Assembly: GCA_021201335.1 (NCBI GenBank)
Contig: JAJQFD010000015.1
Location: 1 to 57,302 of the forward strand
Reading direction: 5' to 3'
Length of the DNA: 57,302 nucleotides
From: Bacteroides sp.
Lineage (GTDB): Bacteria; Bacteroidota; Bacteroidia; Bacteroidales; Bacteroidaceae
In this document: positions 44,981 through 54,303 of the stretch, in pieces
How the letters are laid out: every line of letters begins with the position of its first letter
Numbering within the stretch: the first letter of the stretch is position 1
Position numbers and translations under genes: made by a program
The notes under the pieces: model-generated
The model's input: the letters and a program-made list of their open reading frames with translations, nothing else
What the model was told of the DNA's origin: nothing
The model's database searches: none

Positions 44981-46422
44981 ATGAAAACAGCAAATATATA
45001 CCTATTTATAGCTGCTCTCTGTATTCCGCTTCTACCTTTAAAAGCCCAAAGAGGAGTCAATAATATAAAAGTGGAAAGTACAGAGGTAACAAGAGAAAAT
45101 GGAATAGCAACATTAAACATGCTATTGAATTTAGATGCGATTGATCTTAAATCACAAGAAATGTTATATCTTTTTCCTGTTCTTGTTTCTCCCGATAGTA
45201 TTAATGAATATTCATTTAATCCCGTAGTTGTTACTGGTGCAAAAAGAGGAAAAGCGCTGGAGCGTATGATCAAATATGATAATTTTACCTTTGAGAAAAC
45301 CCCGCAGATTATTATTCCTTATAAAAAAAGAAATGATCAATTATATCCTCTTAAGCTGACCGTCAACTATCAGGATTGGTTACAGAATGCCAGTCTGGTA
45401 TTTTACGAAGACGTTACAGGGTGTAATTGCAGGAATGAGTATAGCAACAGATATACGGTATTAAGTCCTATCCTACCATACCTAATTATCAAATGTCATA
45501 TATGCTCGCAGCTAACGACGGAATACGTAGTGAGAAATACAATGCGCATATTAACTTTAAAGTTGCTAAATATGATATTTTGCCTAACTTTAAGAACAAT
45601 GCTGAAGTATTGGAAGAGGTGAACAAAGTTATCAGGGAAATCAATAACAATCCAAATCTCACTGTGCAAGAGTTTAAGATAACCGGATATGCTTCTCCCG
45701 AAGGTACTCCTCCGTATAATATGAATTTATCTAAGAATCGTGCGGAATCATTTGTCACTTATTTAAGGAACAAGCACTCGATCCCTGCTGAAAAAATCCA
45801 AACGGACTGGAAAGGGGAAGACTGGGATGGTTTACGGGAATTGGTTGAAAAGTCAAGCCTCAATGACAGGAATGAAATTTTGGAAATCATAGCAAACGAA
45901 CCCGATTTAAGAAGACGTGAGAATAAAATTAAGCAGTTATCTGGAGGAAGAACTTACCGAACTCTATTGAATGACTATTATCCGGGACTTCGCCGAAACG
46001 AGTATATGATTTCTTATGCTTCCAAAGATTTTAATGTAAGAGAAGCCCGACAACTAATTAGAACAAATCCGGAAAAACTTCGCCTTCAGGATATGTATAT
46101 GCTTGCACACACCTACCCGCAAAACAGTCAGGAATTTAGGGATGTAATACTTACCGCTGCAAAATATTACCCGGAAGATCAAACAGTGCTGGTTAATACA
46201 GCCATTTATAATATTGAAAGCGGAAAAGTGGATGATGCAATCAAAACACTTGAAAGAGTAAATACTCCGGAAGCATGGAATAATTTAGGTATAGCTTATT
46301 TTCATAAACAAGACTATCAAAGAGCCAAACAATATTTTGATATGGCCGCAAGAGCAGGTTTAGAACGTGCATCAGTAAATGCCCGCGAATTATCTAAATA
46401 TCTCGGAAATAGTTCTCGATAG
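44981..46422 (+). pseudogene. DUF3868/OmpA-like fimbrial accessory protein, frameshifted
   Basis: The signal peptide (ends LKAQ) and a DUF3868-type N-terminal domain (about 160 codons, through DVTGCNCRNEYSNRYTVLSPIL) run out of frame near 45476. The next frame resumes with PNYQMSYMLAAN. One extra base around CC at 45476-45477 would join them. The C-terminal part has an OmpA-like peptidoglycan-binding segment (ITGYASPEG, then LSKNRAESF) and TPR-like repeats (AWNNLGIAYFHKQDYQRAKQYF). The joined protein would be about 480 residues. Unlike the other broken genes in this window, the break is not in a long homopolymer. Confidence 0.8.
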
Positions 46423-46454
46423 GAATAAGTTTATACAAATTTAATTCATCATAC

Positions 46455-47282
46455 ATGAAAATTGGAATTGATATAAGTTTCGGAAAAATTTGCGGTGTTC
46501 TACTATATAGGGAGGTTGTGTTGGCTACAGTTCATACACCCATTTACGGAGTAAAAAGAGATACCAAAAAAGAAATCATAGATAAAATGCTAACTATGAT
46601 TGAGAGTCTATTTACTTCACGGGTGAAAGGAATTGGCATTAGCCTGCCCACCAAATTAAATCCAGATAAGGGTATTGTGTATGACTTAAGCCAAATCCCT
46701 CATTGGAAAAACATCCGAATTAAAACAATTATCGAAGAAAAATTTCAGGTTCCAACATTTATTAATTGCGATATCAATTGTTTTATTTTAGGAGAGAAAA
46801 GTAATGGTTCATGCAAACGATACAGCAATATTATTTGCATAACTTTAGATTCAACAATTGGTACGAGTGTCATTTTAAATAATAAATTATTTACAGATAG
46901 TCAACCTGATCTTAAAAAAGCAAAATGCTTGTCTCAGATTAGCTATAAATGCATGCAAAATTTTCAGCAAAGCTATATGAGGACTCTGGAAGAATTTCTA
47001 TTTATAAGTGATACATTTAATGATGACTTGGAGAATCCCAGTCATGAAGCATGGAATGATATAAAGGCCATTGTTGCTAGATTAATATCGATCATGTTGA
47101 CACGATTTGAACCTGATGTTATTTTACTTGGCGGAAAACTCTCCAGTTCCTACCATCACTGCATAGATACAATAAAGGATTATATGAATATCTTTAGCTC
47201 TGCTTATGGAAAAGCGACTAAACCTATTATACCATCTGAACTTGAAAATGCAAGAGCTGTAGGTGCTGCTTATCTATTCTAA
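46455..47282 (+). CDS. Degenerate ROK-family protein at the end of the fimbrial operon
   Basis: This 275-residue protein has the ROK fold order: an N-terminal phosphate-binding strand (KIGIDISFGKICGVLLY), VKGIGISLPTKLNPDKGIVYDL, INCDINCFILGEK in place of the catalytic DNDANAAALGE, and a C-terminal DVILLGGKLSSSY plus ENARAVGAAYLF. The usual GTGIG loop is DSTIGTS, and the zinc-binding CxCGxxGC motif is missing. There is no N-terminal HTH. It starts 32 bp after the fimbrial gene and ends at a terminator, so it is co-transcribed. Loss of kinase activity and a regulatory role are possible but unproven. Confidence 0.75.
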   Translation: MKIGIDISFGKICGVLLYREVVLATVHTPIYGVKRDTKKEIIDKMLTMIESLFTSRVKGIGISLPTKLNPDKGIVYDLSQIPHWKNIRIKTIIEEKFQVPTFINCDINCFILGEKSNGSCKRYSNIICITLDSTIGTSVILNNKLFTDSQPDLKKAKCLSQISYKCMQNFQQSYMRTLEEFLFISDTFNDDLENPSHEAWNDIKAIVARLISIMLTRFEPDVILLGGKLSSSYHHCIDTIKDYMNIFSSAYGKATKPIIPSELENARAVGAAYLF

Positions 47283-47305
47283 ACCTTTCTATGATTAAAA
47301 TGAAG

Positions 47306-47341
47306 ACAGGTATTTCCCATTTGGGTAATACCTGTTTTTTT
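47306..47341 (+). terminator. Terminator of the fimbrial operon
   Basis: ACAGGTATT-T-CCC pairs with GGG-T-AATACCTGT around ATTT and is followed by seven Ts, 23 bp after the ROK stop codon. A 74-codon open frame (47291-47515) overlaps it and is not credible. Confidence 0.85.
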
Positions 47342-48019
47342 AAAAAGTTCTTCACACAAAAGTTTATTCTTTTCTTTATGAATGCACGAGTAGTCGAAAT
47401 AAGAGGGATATGCCACGTAAACAGGAAGAAAAACCCGGTTCAATTGACCTTATATGCTACCGGAATCAGGAACAAAACCTACCGGCTCAGCAATCTAAAA
47501 GAAGTTCTTCTTTAGGATGACCTATTATCTCTAAAAACACTCTCTAGAAAGCATTATCTCAAGAAAGTATCACTAGTCTCATGTTCTTGATATAAGATAC
47601 TGAATATAAGCATCTTAATAGAGTTTCTTTTTCGCTTTTATTTATCATGCAAGCTACACAAGTCTCCTATTTTTTAGTCTGATGAAATACATTGATTACC
47701 TTTGTAAAGCATTGATTTATAGATATAAAGCAATGCTTTGTTCCAATAATTCAATACATTATAAAGACGACTTAATAGGTCAGGAAGCGTAAGGTTACAG
47801 ATTACAGGCAACTGAAGGTTCGCGCTATTCATGAACTTTTTCCTGATGCCATTCAAGCTATCTAATGGTATAAACTAATTTAGTTGGAGTACTTATATTT
47901 CTCTACTCACTTTGTTTACCAACAGTATTTCATCGGAAAGAAAGTTGTATCCCTATCTAATGCCGATTCCATTTAGGCAGAATTCAATCGGGATTTATCT
48001 TTTTTAGACGGTTTTAGTG
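47342..48019 (+). other. Gene-poor gap with a possible decayed coding remnant
   Basis: About 680 bp without an intact gene. A perfect 9-bp stem AAAGCATTG/CAATGCTTT (47706-47714 and 47731-47739) lies in a longer imperfect palindrome. From about 47779 one plus frame reads KVTDYRQLKVRAIHELFPDAI, then, past in-frame stops, LEYLYFSTHFVYQQYF and later AEFNRDLSFLDGF. This looks protein-like but has three stops and matches no family I know. It could be a relic or chance. Confidence 0.25.
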
Positions 48020-48060
48020 AAAAAAAATCAGGATAACTTATAAGCAAAGATATCCTGATT
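48020..48060 (-). terminator. Terminator of the LemA-M48 operon
   Basis: ATCAGGATA (48028-48036) and TATCCTGAT (48052-48060) form a stem. On the minus strand it is followed by a run of eight or more Ts, and it lies 13 bp beyond the M48 stop codon. Confidence 0.8.
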
Positions 48061-48073
48061 CCATATTTTAATC

Positions 48074-49042
48074 TTAGAATTGCTCTAATATCTCAATTCT
48101 CTTCTTTATCGGAGGATGGGTAGCAAATAATCCACTAAAACTATTAAAAATGCCTTTTGCCTGTTTTCCTGGATGTTCGATAAAAAGCTGGGCAACATCA
48201 TCTCTCGTTACCGCCTCAATATCCGGATCATTCGATATTTTGCGTAATGCACTAGCTAGTGCCCATGGCTTTTTAGTCATTTCAGCAGCGCCTGCATCAG
48301 CCAGGTATTCCCTTTTCCGGGAAATTGCGAAATGCATCAAAGAAGAAAATAAATAACCGACAGCAGCAACCACAGCTGCAACCAACATAATAATAATTCC
48401 TCCTCCACTATCTTTGCTATTCCTGCTCCTTCCAATATCAGAATAAAATGCAGTACGCATCGCCAATTCTGCTACCAGTGCAAATATCCCCACAAAAACA
48501 ATAGACACAATCAGCAACCGGACATCCTTATTGCGAATATGTGATAGTTCGTGGGCTATTACTGCTTCTAACTCTTCATCATTTAATTTATCAATAATGC
48601 CCCTTGAGAGAGTGACAGTATAGGTTCTTTCATTAATACCACTAGCAAACGCATTTAAAGAATCATCTTCAATTACATTTACTTTTGGCATTTTCATGCC
48701 CTGAGACATACAAAGATTCTCTACCAGATTGTATACACGTTTATTTTCTTTTCGAGAAAGGCTATGCGACCCTGTAGCCGAGTTAATAATGCTTGTGTTA
48801 GCAAAATAAGCAATAATAAACCAAATTAAAACGCCACCCAAAACATAGGGTGCCATACTTATAAAAGATACCCATGCTGATTGGTAAGCAGGAATTTGTG
48901 AATATTCGTCATTTCCGATGTAAGATAGTATATAGCAAAATACATAGAGTAAGCCTATCACCAGACAAGGAAACAGAAAGAGCAAAATTAAGGATAACAG
49001 ATTATTCCTGCTCTGTTGCGCATGTATTCCTACATACTCCAT
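48074..49042 (-). CDS. M48-family membrane metalloprotease (HtpX-like)
   Basis: This 322-residue inner-membrane zinc protease has two N-terminal helices (about 15-40 and 60-80), the zinc motif HELSH at 164-168, two further helices, and the second zinc region REYLADAGAAEMT. It carries out quality control of membrane proteins in HtpX relatives. It is 3 bp downstream of lemA-like, a pair that recurs widely in bacteria. The terminator follows. The symbol htpX is not assigned because several M48 subfamilies share this layout. Confidence 0.9.
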   Translation of the reverse strand: MEYVGIHAQQSRNNLLSLILLFLFPCLVIGLLYVFCYILSYIGNDEYSQIPAYQSAWVSFISMAPYVLGGVLIWFIIAYFANTSIINSATGSHSLSRKENKRVYNLVENLCMSQGMKMPKVNVIEDDSLNAFASGINERTYTVTLSRGIIDKLNDEELEAVIAHELSHIRNKDVRLLIVSIVFVGIFALVAELAMRTAFYSDIGRSRNSKDSGGGIIIMLVAAVVAAVGYLFSSLMHFAISRKREYLADAGAAEMTKKPWALASALRKISNDPDIEAVTRDDVAQLFIEHPGKQAKGIFNSFSGLFATHPPIKKRIEILEQF

Positions 49043-49045
49043 CGT

Positions 49046-49603
49046 TTAGAATTTTATTTTGGGAGCTTCTTCGAGTGTAGCTCTTTGTTCACCCAAATCA
49101 AACATCATTTCTTTATGGAAACCAAACATTCCGGCAACAATATTGGACGGGAAAGTTTCTACCGCATTATTATATTCTCTGGTAGCTGAATTGAAATAAC
49201 GTCTTACAGCAGATAGTTTATTTTCAATGTCAGAGATTTCTTCCTGTAATTGCAAAAAGTTTTGGTTAGCTTTTAAATCCGGATATGCTTCCAAGGTTAT
49301 CTTCAAACCGGAAAGTGCCGAAGTCAATGCATTTTCTGCCACGATTTTCTCATCAATTGTTTTTGCTCCCAAAGCTCCGTTACGGGCATTGATAACCCTT
49401 TCCAAGGTTTCTTTTTCATGCGTAGCATAGCCTTTGACTGTTTCCACCAATTGTGGAATCAAATCATGACGTTGTTTTAACTGTACATCTATGTCGGCAA
49501 ATGCATTTTCCCGATTATTCCTTAACTTAACTAATGTGTTATACTTAGCAATTAAAAAAAGAACCAATAAGGCAACAATTACCAGAATAATAATTAATGT
49601 CAT
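49046..49603 (-). CDS. LemA family protein
   Basis: This 185-residue protein has a single N-terminal membrane helix (LIIILVIVALLVLFLI) followed by NTLVKLRNNRENAFADIDVQLKQRHDLIPQLVETVKGYA (seen as consecutive pieces) and a helical coiled-coil body, ending FDLGEQRATLEEAPKIKF. These are hallmarks of LemA. Its function is unclear; it is usually encoded with M48 proteases, as here (3-bp gap). A -7 element lies 33 bp upstream. Confidence 0.93.
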   Translation of the reverse strand: MTLIIILVIVALLVLFLIAKYNTLVKLRNNRENAFADIDVQLKQRHDLIPQLVETVKGYATHEKETLERVINARNGALGAKTIDEKIVAENALTSALSGLKITLEAYPDLKANQNFLQLQEEISDIENKLSAVRRYFNSATREYNNAVETFPSNIVAGMFGFHKEMMFDLGEQRATLEEAPKIKF

Positions 49604-49635
49604 CTTCTTACTATTAATGGGTTAATAATTAATCT

Positions 49636-49643
49636 CAAAGATA
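49636..49643 (-). promoter_or_regulatory. -7 element of the LemA-M48 operon
   Basis: TATCTTTG on the minus strand is a perfect TAnnTTTG match 33 bp before the LemA start. No clear -33 TTTG was seen. Confidence 0.5.
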
Positions 49644-49656
49644 ATACTTTTTTAAA

Positions 49657-49698
49657 TACATAAAAATAAATAAAGCTACCTCAGTGTGAAGTAGCTTT
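49657..49698 (-). terminator. Terminator of the aldo/keto reductase gene
   Basis: AAAGCTAC (49672-49679) and GTAGCTTT (49691-49698) form a stem followed on the minus strand by a T-rich tail, 36 bp beyond the reductase stop. Confidence 0.6.
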
Positions 49699-49733
49699 TG
49701 AGTTATTGTTTATTGATTCGGGAAAATGATAGT

Positions 49734-50555
49734 TTAAAAATTAAAATTATCTGGATCCGAACCGACCCGTTTATTTTTATTTAATGAATTAATTCGACTA
49801 ATATCTTCATCTGTCAGTTGAAAATCAAAGATATCAATATTTTGTTTCAGCCGTTCAGCATTTGAAGATTTAGGAATTACTACCACTTTTCTTTGGATAT
49901 CCCATCTTAAAATGATTTGGGCCGGTGTCTTGGAATACTTTTCAGCAATATCAACAATTATTTTCTCCTTGAATAAATCTAGTTTATTTGCTGCAAACGG
50001 GCTCCATGCTTCCACACAAATTCCTTCTTGCTGGCAATAATCCAGATCTTCCTGCTGAATCAGGTAAGGATGTAATTCGATTTGGTTAACCGCAGGAATT
50101 AATGAACTTTCTTTTTTCAATTGCTCCAGATGATGACGTTTAAAGTTACTAACTCCTACTGCCTTGGCACGCCCACTCTCATATATCTTTTCAAAAACCT
50201 TCCAAGTATCAACAAACTTCTCTTTCACGGGCCAATGAATCAAATATAAATCGACATAATCGGTCTGAAGTTTTTCGAGGCTCTCTTCGAAACCTTCCAT
50301 CACAGTTCCGTTCCGTTGATTATCATTCCAGGATTTAGTGGTTATAAAGATATCTTCACGGGAAATGCCAGATTTTTTAATCGCATTTCCCGCCATTTCT
50401 TCATTTCCATAAATAGCTGCCGTATCAATATGACGATATTCTATTGATAAAGCTGTTTCAATAACAGCCTGAGTTTCGACATCATTTTCCATTCTGAATA
50501 CTCCCAGTCCTACACAGGGCATTTCAGTTCCATTATTCAATATGGCTTTTTCCAT
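49734..50555 (-). CDS. Aldo/keto reductase
   Basis: This 273-residue NADPH-dependent oxidoreductase has the AKR barrel: HIDTAAIYGNE with the catalytic Asp and Tyr, a Lys in FITTKSWN, His in YLIHWPVK, VNQIELHPYLIQQEDL, and a cofactor-binding IPKSSNAERLKQN near the C-terminus. It resembles the 2,5-diketo-D-gluconate reductase/methylglyoxal reductase group. The gene is monocistronic between two terminators. The substrate cannot be assigned; aldehyde detoxification is a common role. Confidence 0.92.
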   Translation of the reverse strand: MEKAILNNGTEMPCVGLGVFRMENDVETQAVIETALSIEYRHIDTAAIYGNEEMAGNAIKKSGISREDIFITTKSWNDNQRNGTVMEGFEESLEKLQTDYVDLYLIHWPVKEKFVDTWKVFEKIYESGRAKAVGVSNFKRHHLEQLKKESSLIPAVNQIELHPYLIQQEDLDYCQQEGICVEAWSPFAANKLDLFKEKIIVDIAEKYSKTPAQIILRWDIQRKVVVIPKSSNAERLKQNIDIFDFQLTDEDISRINSLNKNKRVGSDPDNFNF

Positions 50556-50622
50556 TATACTATTTTCAGTTTATTCTTTTATATGGTTAATAACAGGTAA
50601 AAATATAAATTGTTTTCTTATA

Positions 50623-50667
50623 AAAAAATCCTCTGCACAAAAAGTTAATGTTCCTTTTGTACAGAGG
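50623..50667 (-). terminator. Terminator of the lepA-nhaA operon
   Basis: CCTCTGCACAAAA and TTTTGTACAGAGG form a stem with one mismatch. On the minus strand it is followed by a T-run, 26 bp after the nhaA stop codon. Confidence 0.8.
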
Positions 50668-50692
50668 ATAATAAAGTGTCCTGTATTATTAA

Positions 50693-52021
50693 CTACCCGA
50701 CTTGTTTCTTTGGCAGAACCCAGTTCAAAACCAAATATCCTAATGTACCGGCAATGATTGAAGCTGCAATCACACCAAGTTTAGCCTGATTTAACAAAGC
50801 AGGATCAGAAGCTCCAAAGGAAAGATTTCCGATAAACAAGGAAACAGTAAAACCAATGCCTCCTAATATGGAAACACCCGCAATATTCTTACACGTCATG
50901 CCAACCCCCATTGGAGCAACTTTTGCTTTTATGGCTAGCCATGTAAATCCGAAAATGCCTACAAACTTCCCGATCAACAATCCGAGAATGATTCCCCAAG
51001 TTACATTTCCAAAAAGGCTCTCTCCTCCTCCACCAAAAACAACACCGGCATTTGCAAAAGCAAACAAGGGAAGTATAATATAATTTACCGAATTATGCAA
51101 GCCATCTTCCATAGCCTGCAATGTACTTATAACCCGGTCAGATGCATATTCAACACGCTTCAATTTGGCTATTTGTTGATTAGTAAGTACAATGCTTTCC
51201 ATTTCCTCATTACGTATGGGGAACGAATTGATTAATCTACGTATACTCTCAATATATTTTCCAACATTTAATCTTGGACGCGCAGGGATAATAAAGGCCA
51301 GGATGACACCGGATATAGTACAATGAACTCCCGACTGCAAAAATAAATACCAAACAACTATTCCTCCCAAAAGGAATACTAATTTATTCGTACTTCTACG
51401 TTTACCCAATATATATAGGAATGCATAAACCAATGCTGCCCAAACAAAATAAATAAGATGAACATGGGAGCTATAAAAAATCGCTATTACTAAAATACCT
51501 CCGATATCATCTACTACTGCAAAAGCAGTCAGGAATACTTTTAGGCATAAAGGAACTCTTTTCCCCAATAAACTGAGGACTCCCAGAGAAAAAGCAATAT
51601 CTGTTGCCATGGGTATAGCAAGCCCATGACTACCTGGTACACCCGGAGGACAGACCATTACATAGATAAGTACCGGAAGAATCATGCCACCACAGGCTGC
51701 AATAAATGGTAAAGAGGCTTTTCGAAAAGAAGACAATTCTCCAACAAGGAGTTCTCTTTTAATTTCGAGTCCAACCACCAAAAAGAAGATTGTCATTAAA
51801 CCATCATTGATGAATTGGTGCATAGTCATAGCATGACCACCATGAGAAAGAAGATTGAAATCTCCAATTTTCAAAGCTACCTCCATATTCAAAAAAGCAT
51901 GATAATAGGGAGCCAAAGGAGAATTAGCTAAAATTGCTGCGACAACAGCAGCTACGAATAAAAATATACTCGCAAAAATATTCATAGAAGAAAAATATCT
52001 TCTTGAACTGATCAGTGCCAT
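50693..52021 (-). CDS. nhaA: Na+/H+ antiporter NhaA
   Basis: This 442-residue inner-membrane protein has about 12 helices. The ion-binding aspartate pair is in AFAVVDDIGGI, with GLEIKRELLVGEL and IPMATDIAFSLGVL before it and GGIGFTVSLFIGNLSF near the C-terminus. It exchanges internal Na+ for protons and so complements Na+-NQR in sodium balance. The gene is 18 bp downstream of lepA on the same strand and ends at a terminator. Confidence 0.96.
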   Translation of the reverse strand: MALISSRRYFSSMNIFASIFLFVAAVVAAILANSPLAPYYHAFLNMEVALKIGDFNLLSHGGHAMTMHQFINDGLMTIFFLVVGLEIKRELLVGELSSFRKASLPFIAACGGMILPVLIYVMVCPPGVPGSHGLAIPMATDIAFSLGVLSLLGKRVPLCLKVFLTAFAVVDDIGGILVIAIFYSSHVHLIYFVWAALVYAFLYILGKRRSTNKLVFLLGGIVVWYLFLQSGVHCTISGVILAFIIPARPRLNVGKYIESIRRLINSFPIRNEEMESIVLTNQQIAKLKRVEYASDRVISTLQAMEDGLHNSVNYIILPLFAFANAGVVFGGGGESLFGNVTWGIILGLLIGKFVGIFGFTWLAIKAKVAPMGVGMTCKNIAGVSILGGIGFTVSLFIGNLSFGASDPALLNQAKLGVIAASIIAGTLGYLVLNWVLPKKQVG

Positions 52022-52039
52022 AGTATTATAATATTTTGG

Positions 52040-53821
52040 TTAGTCGAGCTTTAATACGGCAAGAAATGCTTTTTGTGGCACTTCCACATTGCCTATTTGT
52101 TTCATGCGTTTTTTACCTTTTTTCTGCTTTTCCAATAATTTCCGTTTACGACTGATATCACCACCATAACATTTAGCTGTAACATCTTTACGAACTGCTT
52201 TAATGGTTTCACGCGCAATTATTTTAGAACCGATAGCAGCTTGTATCGCTATATCAAATTGCTGACGAGGGATTAATTCTTTTAATTTCTCACACATTCG
52301 CCTGCCAAAATCATACGCATTATCTACATGCGTTAAAGTAGATAAAGCATCCACCGATTCTCCATTTAATAAAATATCCAGTTTAACCAACTTGGATGGA
52401 CGAAACCCATCCATATGATAATCAAAAGAAGCATAACCTTTGGATATACTTTTCAATTTATCGTAAAAGTCAATAACAATTTCCCCTAAAGGCATGCTAT
52501 AGTACAGTTCCACCCGGTTGCCTGATATGTACTCCTGCTTTAACAATTCTCCACGCTTACCAAGGCATAAAGTCATAATCGGTCCGATATAATCGGTAGT
52601 AGTAATAACAGATGCTTTTATATAGGGTTCTTCAATATGATCAATCAAAGTAGGGTCAGGCATTCCTCCCGGGTTGTGTACTTCAGTCATATCTCCTTGT
52701 TTATCATATATATGATAGGAAACGTTTGGAACGGTAGTTATCACATTCATGTCAAACTCACGGTCAAGGCGCTCCTGTACAATTTCCATGTGAAGTAGTC
52801 CTAAAAAACCACAACGGAAACCAAAGCCTAATGCCAATGATGATTCCGGTTGAAAAGTAAGTGAAGCATCATTTAATTGTAATTTCTCCAGAGAAGAACG
52901 AAGGTTTTCAAAATCTTCGGCTTCAATAGGGTATACTCCAGCAAATACCATAGGTTTTACTTCTTCAAAACCGGATATCGCTTTTTTTGCAGGGTTAATC
53001 ACATGCGTAATTGTATCACCCACTTTTACTTCTTTAGAGGTTTTAATACCGGATATAATATAACCGACATCACCTGTACGCAACTCTTTGCGAGGAACCA
53101 TTTCCATTTTCAGGACTCCAATTTCATCGGCAGCATATTCTTTACCAGTATTAATAAACTTTACTTTATCGCCGGAACGAATAACTCCATTTTCTATTTT
53201 GAAGTAAGCTATAATGCCACGGAATGAATTAAATACCGAATCAAAGATCAATGCTTGTAAAGGAGCTTCGTCATCCCCTTTGGGAGAAGGTATCCGCTCA
53301 ATAACCGCTGCTAAGATTTCCTCAACACCCATCCCAGTTTTACCGGAAGCACGAATAATCTCTTCCCGATTACAGCCCAACAGTTCTATTATTTCATCTT
53401 CTACTTCTTCAGGCATTGCATTTGGCATATCGCACTTATTCACCACTGGAATGATTTCCAAATCATGCTCAATTGCCATATAAAGATTAGATATGGTTTG
53501 AGCTTGCACTCCCTGTGTAGCATCTACAATTAATAATGCTCCTTCACATGCAGCAATTGAACGGGATACTTCATAAGAGAAATCAACGTGTCCTGGAGTA
53601 TCAATCAAGTTTAAAATATATTTTTGATTCTCATACAAATATTCCATCTGGATGGCATGACTTTTTATAGTAATACCTCTTTCTTTTTCCAGATCCATAT
53701 CATCGAGCATCTGTCCTGAGGTTACTTGTATGGTTTTGGTATATTCGAGCAATCTATCTGCCAAAGTCGATTTTCCGTGGTCGATATGAGCTATAATACA
53801 AAAATTTCTTATATTCTTCAT
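52040..53821 (-). CDS. lepA: Elongation factor 4 (back-translocating GTPase)
   Basis: This 593-residue protein, near the usual 599, has the full LepA layout: G1 [15 protein letters not shown], the switch region [14 protein letters not shown]3 [12 protein letters not shown]4 NKCDMP, EF-G-like domains, and the LepA-specific C-terminal domain ([37 protein letters not shown], in consecutive pieces). It acts on stalled ribosomes. It is the first gene of the lepA-nhaA operon with a perfect -7 element 40 bp upstream. Confidence 0.98.
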   Translation of the reverse strand: MKNIRNFCIIAHIDHGKSTLADRLLEYTKTIQVTSGQMLDDMDLEKERGITIKSHAIQMEYLYENQKYILNLIDTPGHVDFSYEVSRSIAACEGALLIVDATQGVQAQTISNLYMAIEHDLEIIPVVNKCDMPNAMPEEVEDEIIELLGCNREEIIRASGKTGMGVEEILAAVIERIPSPKGDDEAPLQALIFDSVFNSFRGIIAYFKIENGVIRSGDKVKFINTGKEYAADEIGVLKMEMVPRKELRTGDVGYIISGIKTSKEVKVGDTITHVINPAKKAISGFEEVKPMVFAGVYPIEAEDFENLRSSLEKLQLNDASLTFQPESSLALGFGFRCGFLGLLHMEIVQERLDREFDMNVITTVPNVSYHIYDKQGDMTEVHNPGGMPDPTLIDHIEEPYIKASVITTTDYIGPIMTLCLGKRGELLKQEYISGNRVELYYSMPLGEIVIDFYDKLKSISKGYASFDYHMDGFRPSKLVKLDILLNGESVDALSTLTHVDNAYDFGRRMCEKLKELIPRQQFDIAIQAAIGSKIIARETIKAVRKDVTAKCYGGDISRKRKLLEKQKKGKKRMKQIGNVEVPQKAFLAVLKLD

Positions 53822-53860
53822 CGCTACAATTCGATCTTGTTATTATGGGTTATTGGGGGG

Positions 53861-53868
53861 CAAAGATA
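53861..53868 (-). promoter_or_regulatory. -7 element of the lepA promoter
   Basis: TATCTTTG on the minus strand fits TAnnTTTG and lies 40 bp before the lepA ATG. The -33 region is T-rich without a clear TTTG. Confidence 0.5.
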
Positions 53869-53885
53869 AAAAAATGTGGGTAGAT

Positions 53886-53931
53886 AAAAAAATGCGTCGA
53901 TAACAATCAAATTGTATCAACGCATTTTTTT
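53886..53931 (-). terminator. Terminator downstream of the small wHTH gene
   Basis: AAAAAATGCGTCGATA and TATCAACGCATTTTTT form a symmetrical stem with A and T tails on both sides, 24 bp beyond the wHTH stop. It separates this gene from lepA and can work in either direction. Confidence 0.85.
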
Positions 53932-53954
53932 GTTCGCTTCTAGCCTTCTCAGAC

Positions 53955-54158
53955 TTAAACTAGCTTTACAAACAGTTCACTTTCAACTTCTGAGGTAGTA
54001 ACCTTGTCTTCTCTTAGTAACCAACCGAGTCCTAAATAAAGATCTTTGTCTACTAACTTCGTAGCTTTCTTTATTTGTTTAGCAGTTAGTCCTTCAGTTT
54101 GTTCGCTAAGTGCAGTCCAAATTTTTCCTGCATTCTCGCCTGCCTTTTCTTTTAACAT
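53955..54158 (-). CDS. Small winged-helix protein (DUF2582 type)
   Basis: This 67-residue protein contains little beyond a winged-helix core: GENAGKIWTALSEQ, LTAKQIKKATKLVDKDLYLGLGWLLRED and a wing strand ending in LFVKLV. The sequence fits the DUF2582 winged-helix family common in Bacteroidota. It could bind DNA or act as a protein adaptor; no target is known. It is monocistronic, with a promoter upstream and a terminator downstream. Confidence 0.88.
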   Translation of the reverse strand: MLKEKAGENAGKIWTALSEQTEGLTAKQIKKATKLVDKDLYLGLGWLLREDKVTTSEVESELFVKLV

Positions 54159-54230
54159 TTTCTCAAAGGTTTTTGTTAAACATCTGATTTAAAATCCAAA
54201 TATAAACTACTTTTATATTTTATTTGTTTG

Positions 54231-54258
54231 CAAATATAGCGTTTTTTATGTTATACAA
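54231..54258 (-). promoter_or_regulatory. Promoter of the small wHTH gene
   Basis: On the minus strand TTG (54256-54258) stands 17 bp before TATATTTG (54231-54238), which fits the phylum consensus. The resulting leader is about 70 nt. A second TATATTTG lies nearer the gene (about 54197-54204). Confidence 0.55.
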
Positions 54259-54303
54259 CACAATAAAAAGCTTTTTTTAAATTTTTTGTGTTAAAAAGGG
54301 GTA

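Noticed and set aside
47291..47515. 74-codon open frame after the ROK gene
   Set aside because: It covers the fimbrial-operon terminator hairpin, and its sequence is low-complexity Phe/Lys-rich.
47950..48040. Polyphosphate-kinase fragment (AEFNRDLSFLDGF resembles the Ppk1 N-terminus)
   Set aside because: Only a few residues agree, stops surround it and nothing else of Ppk1 is present.
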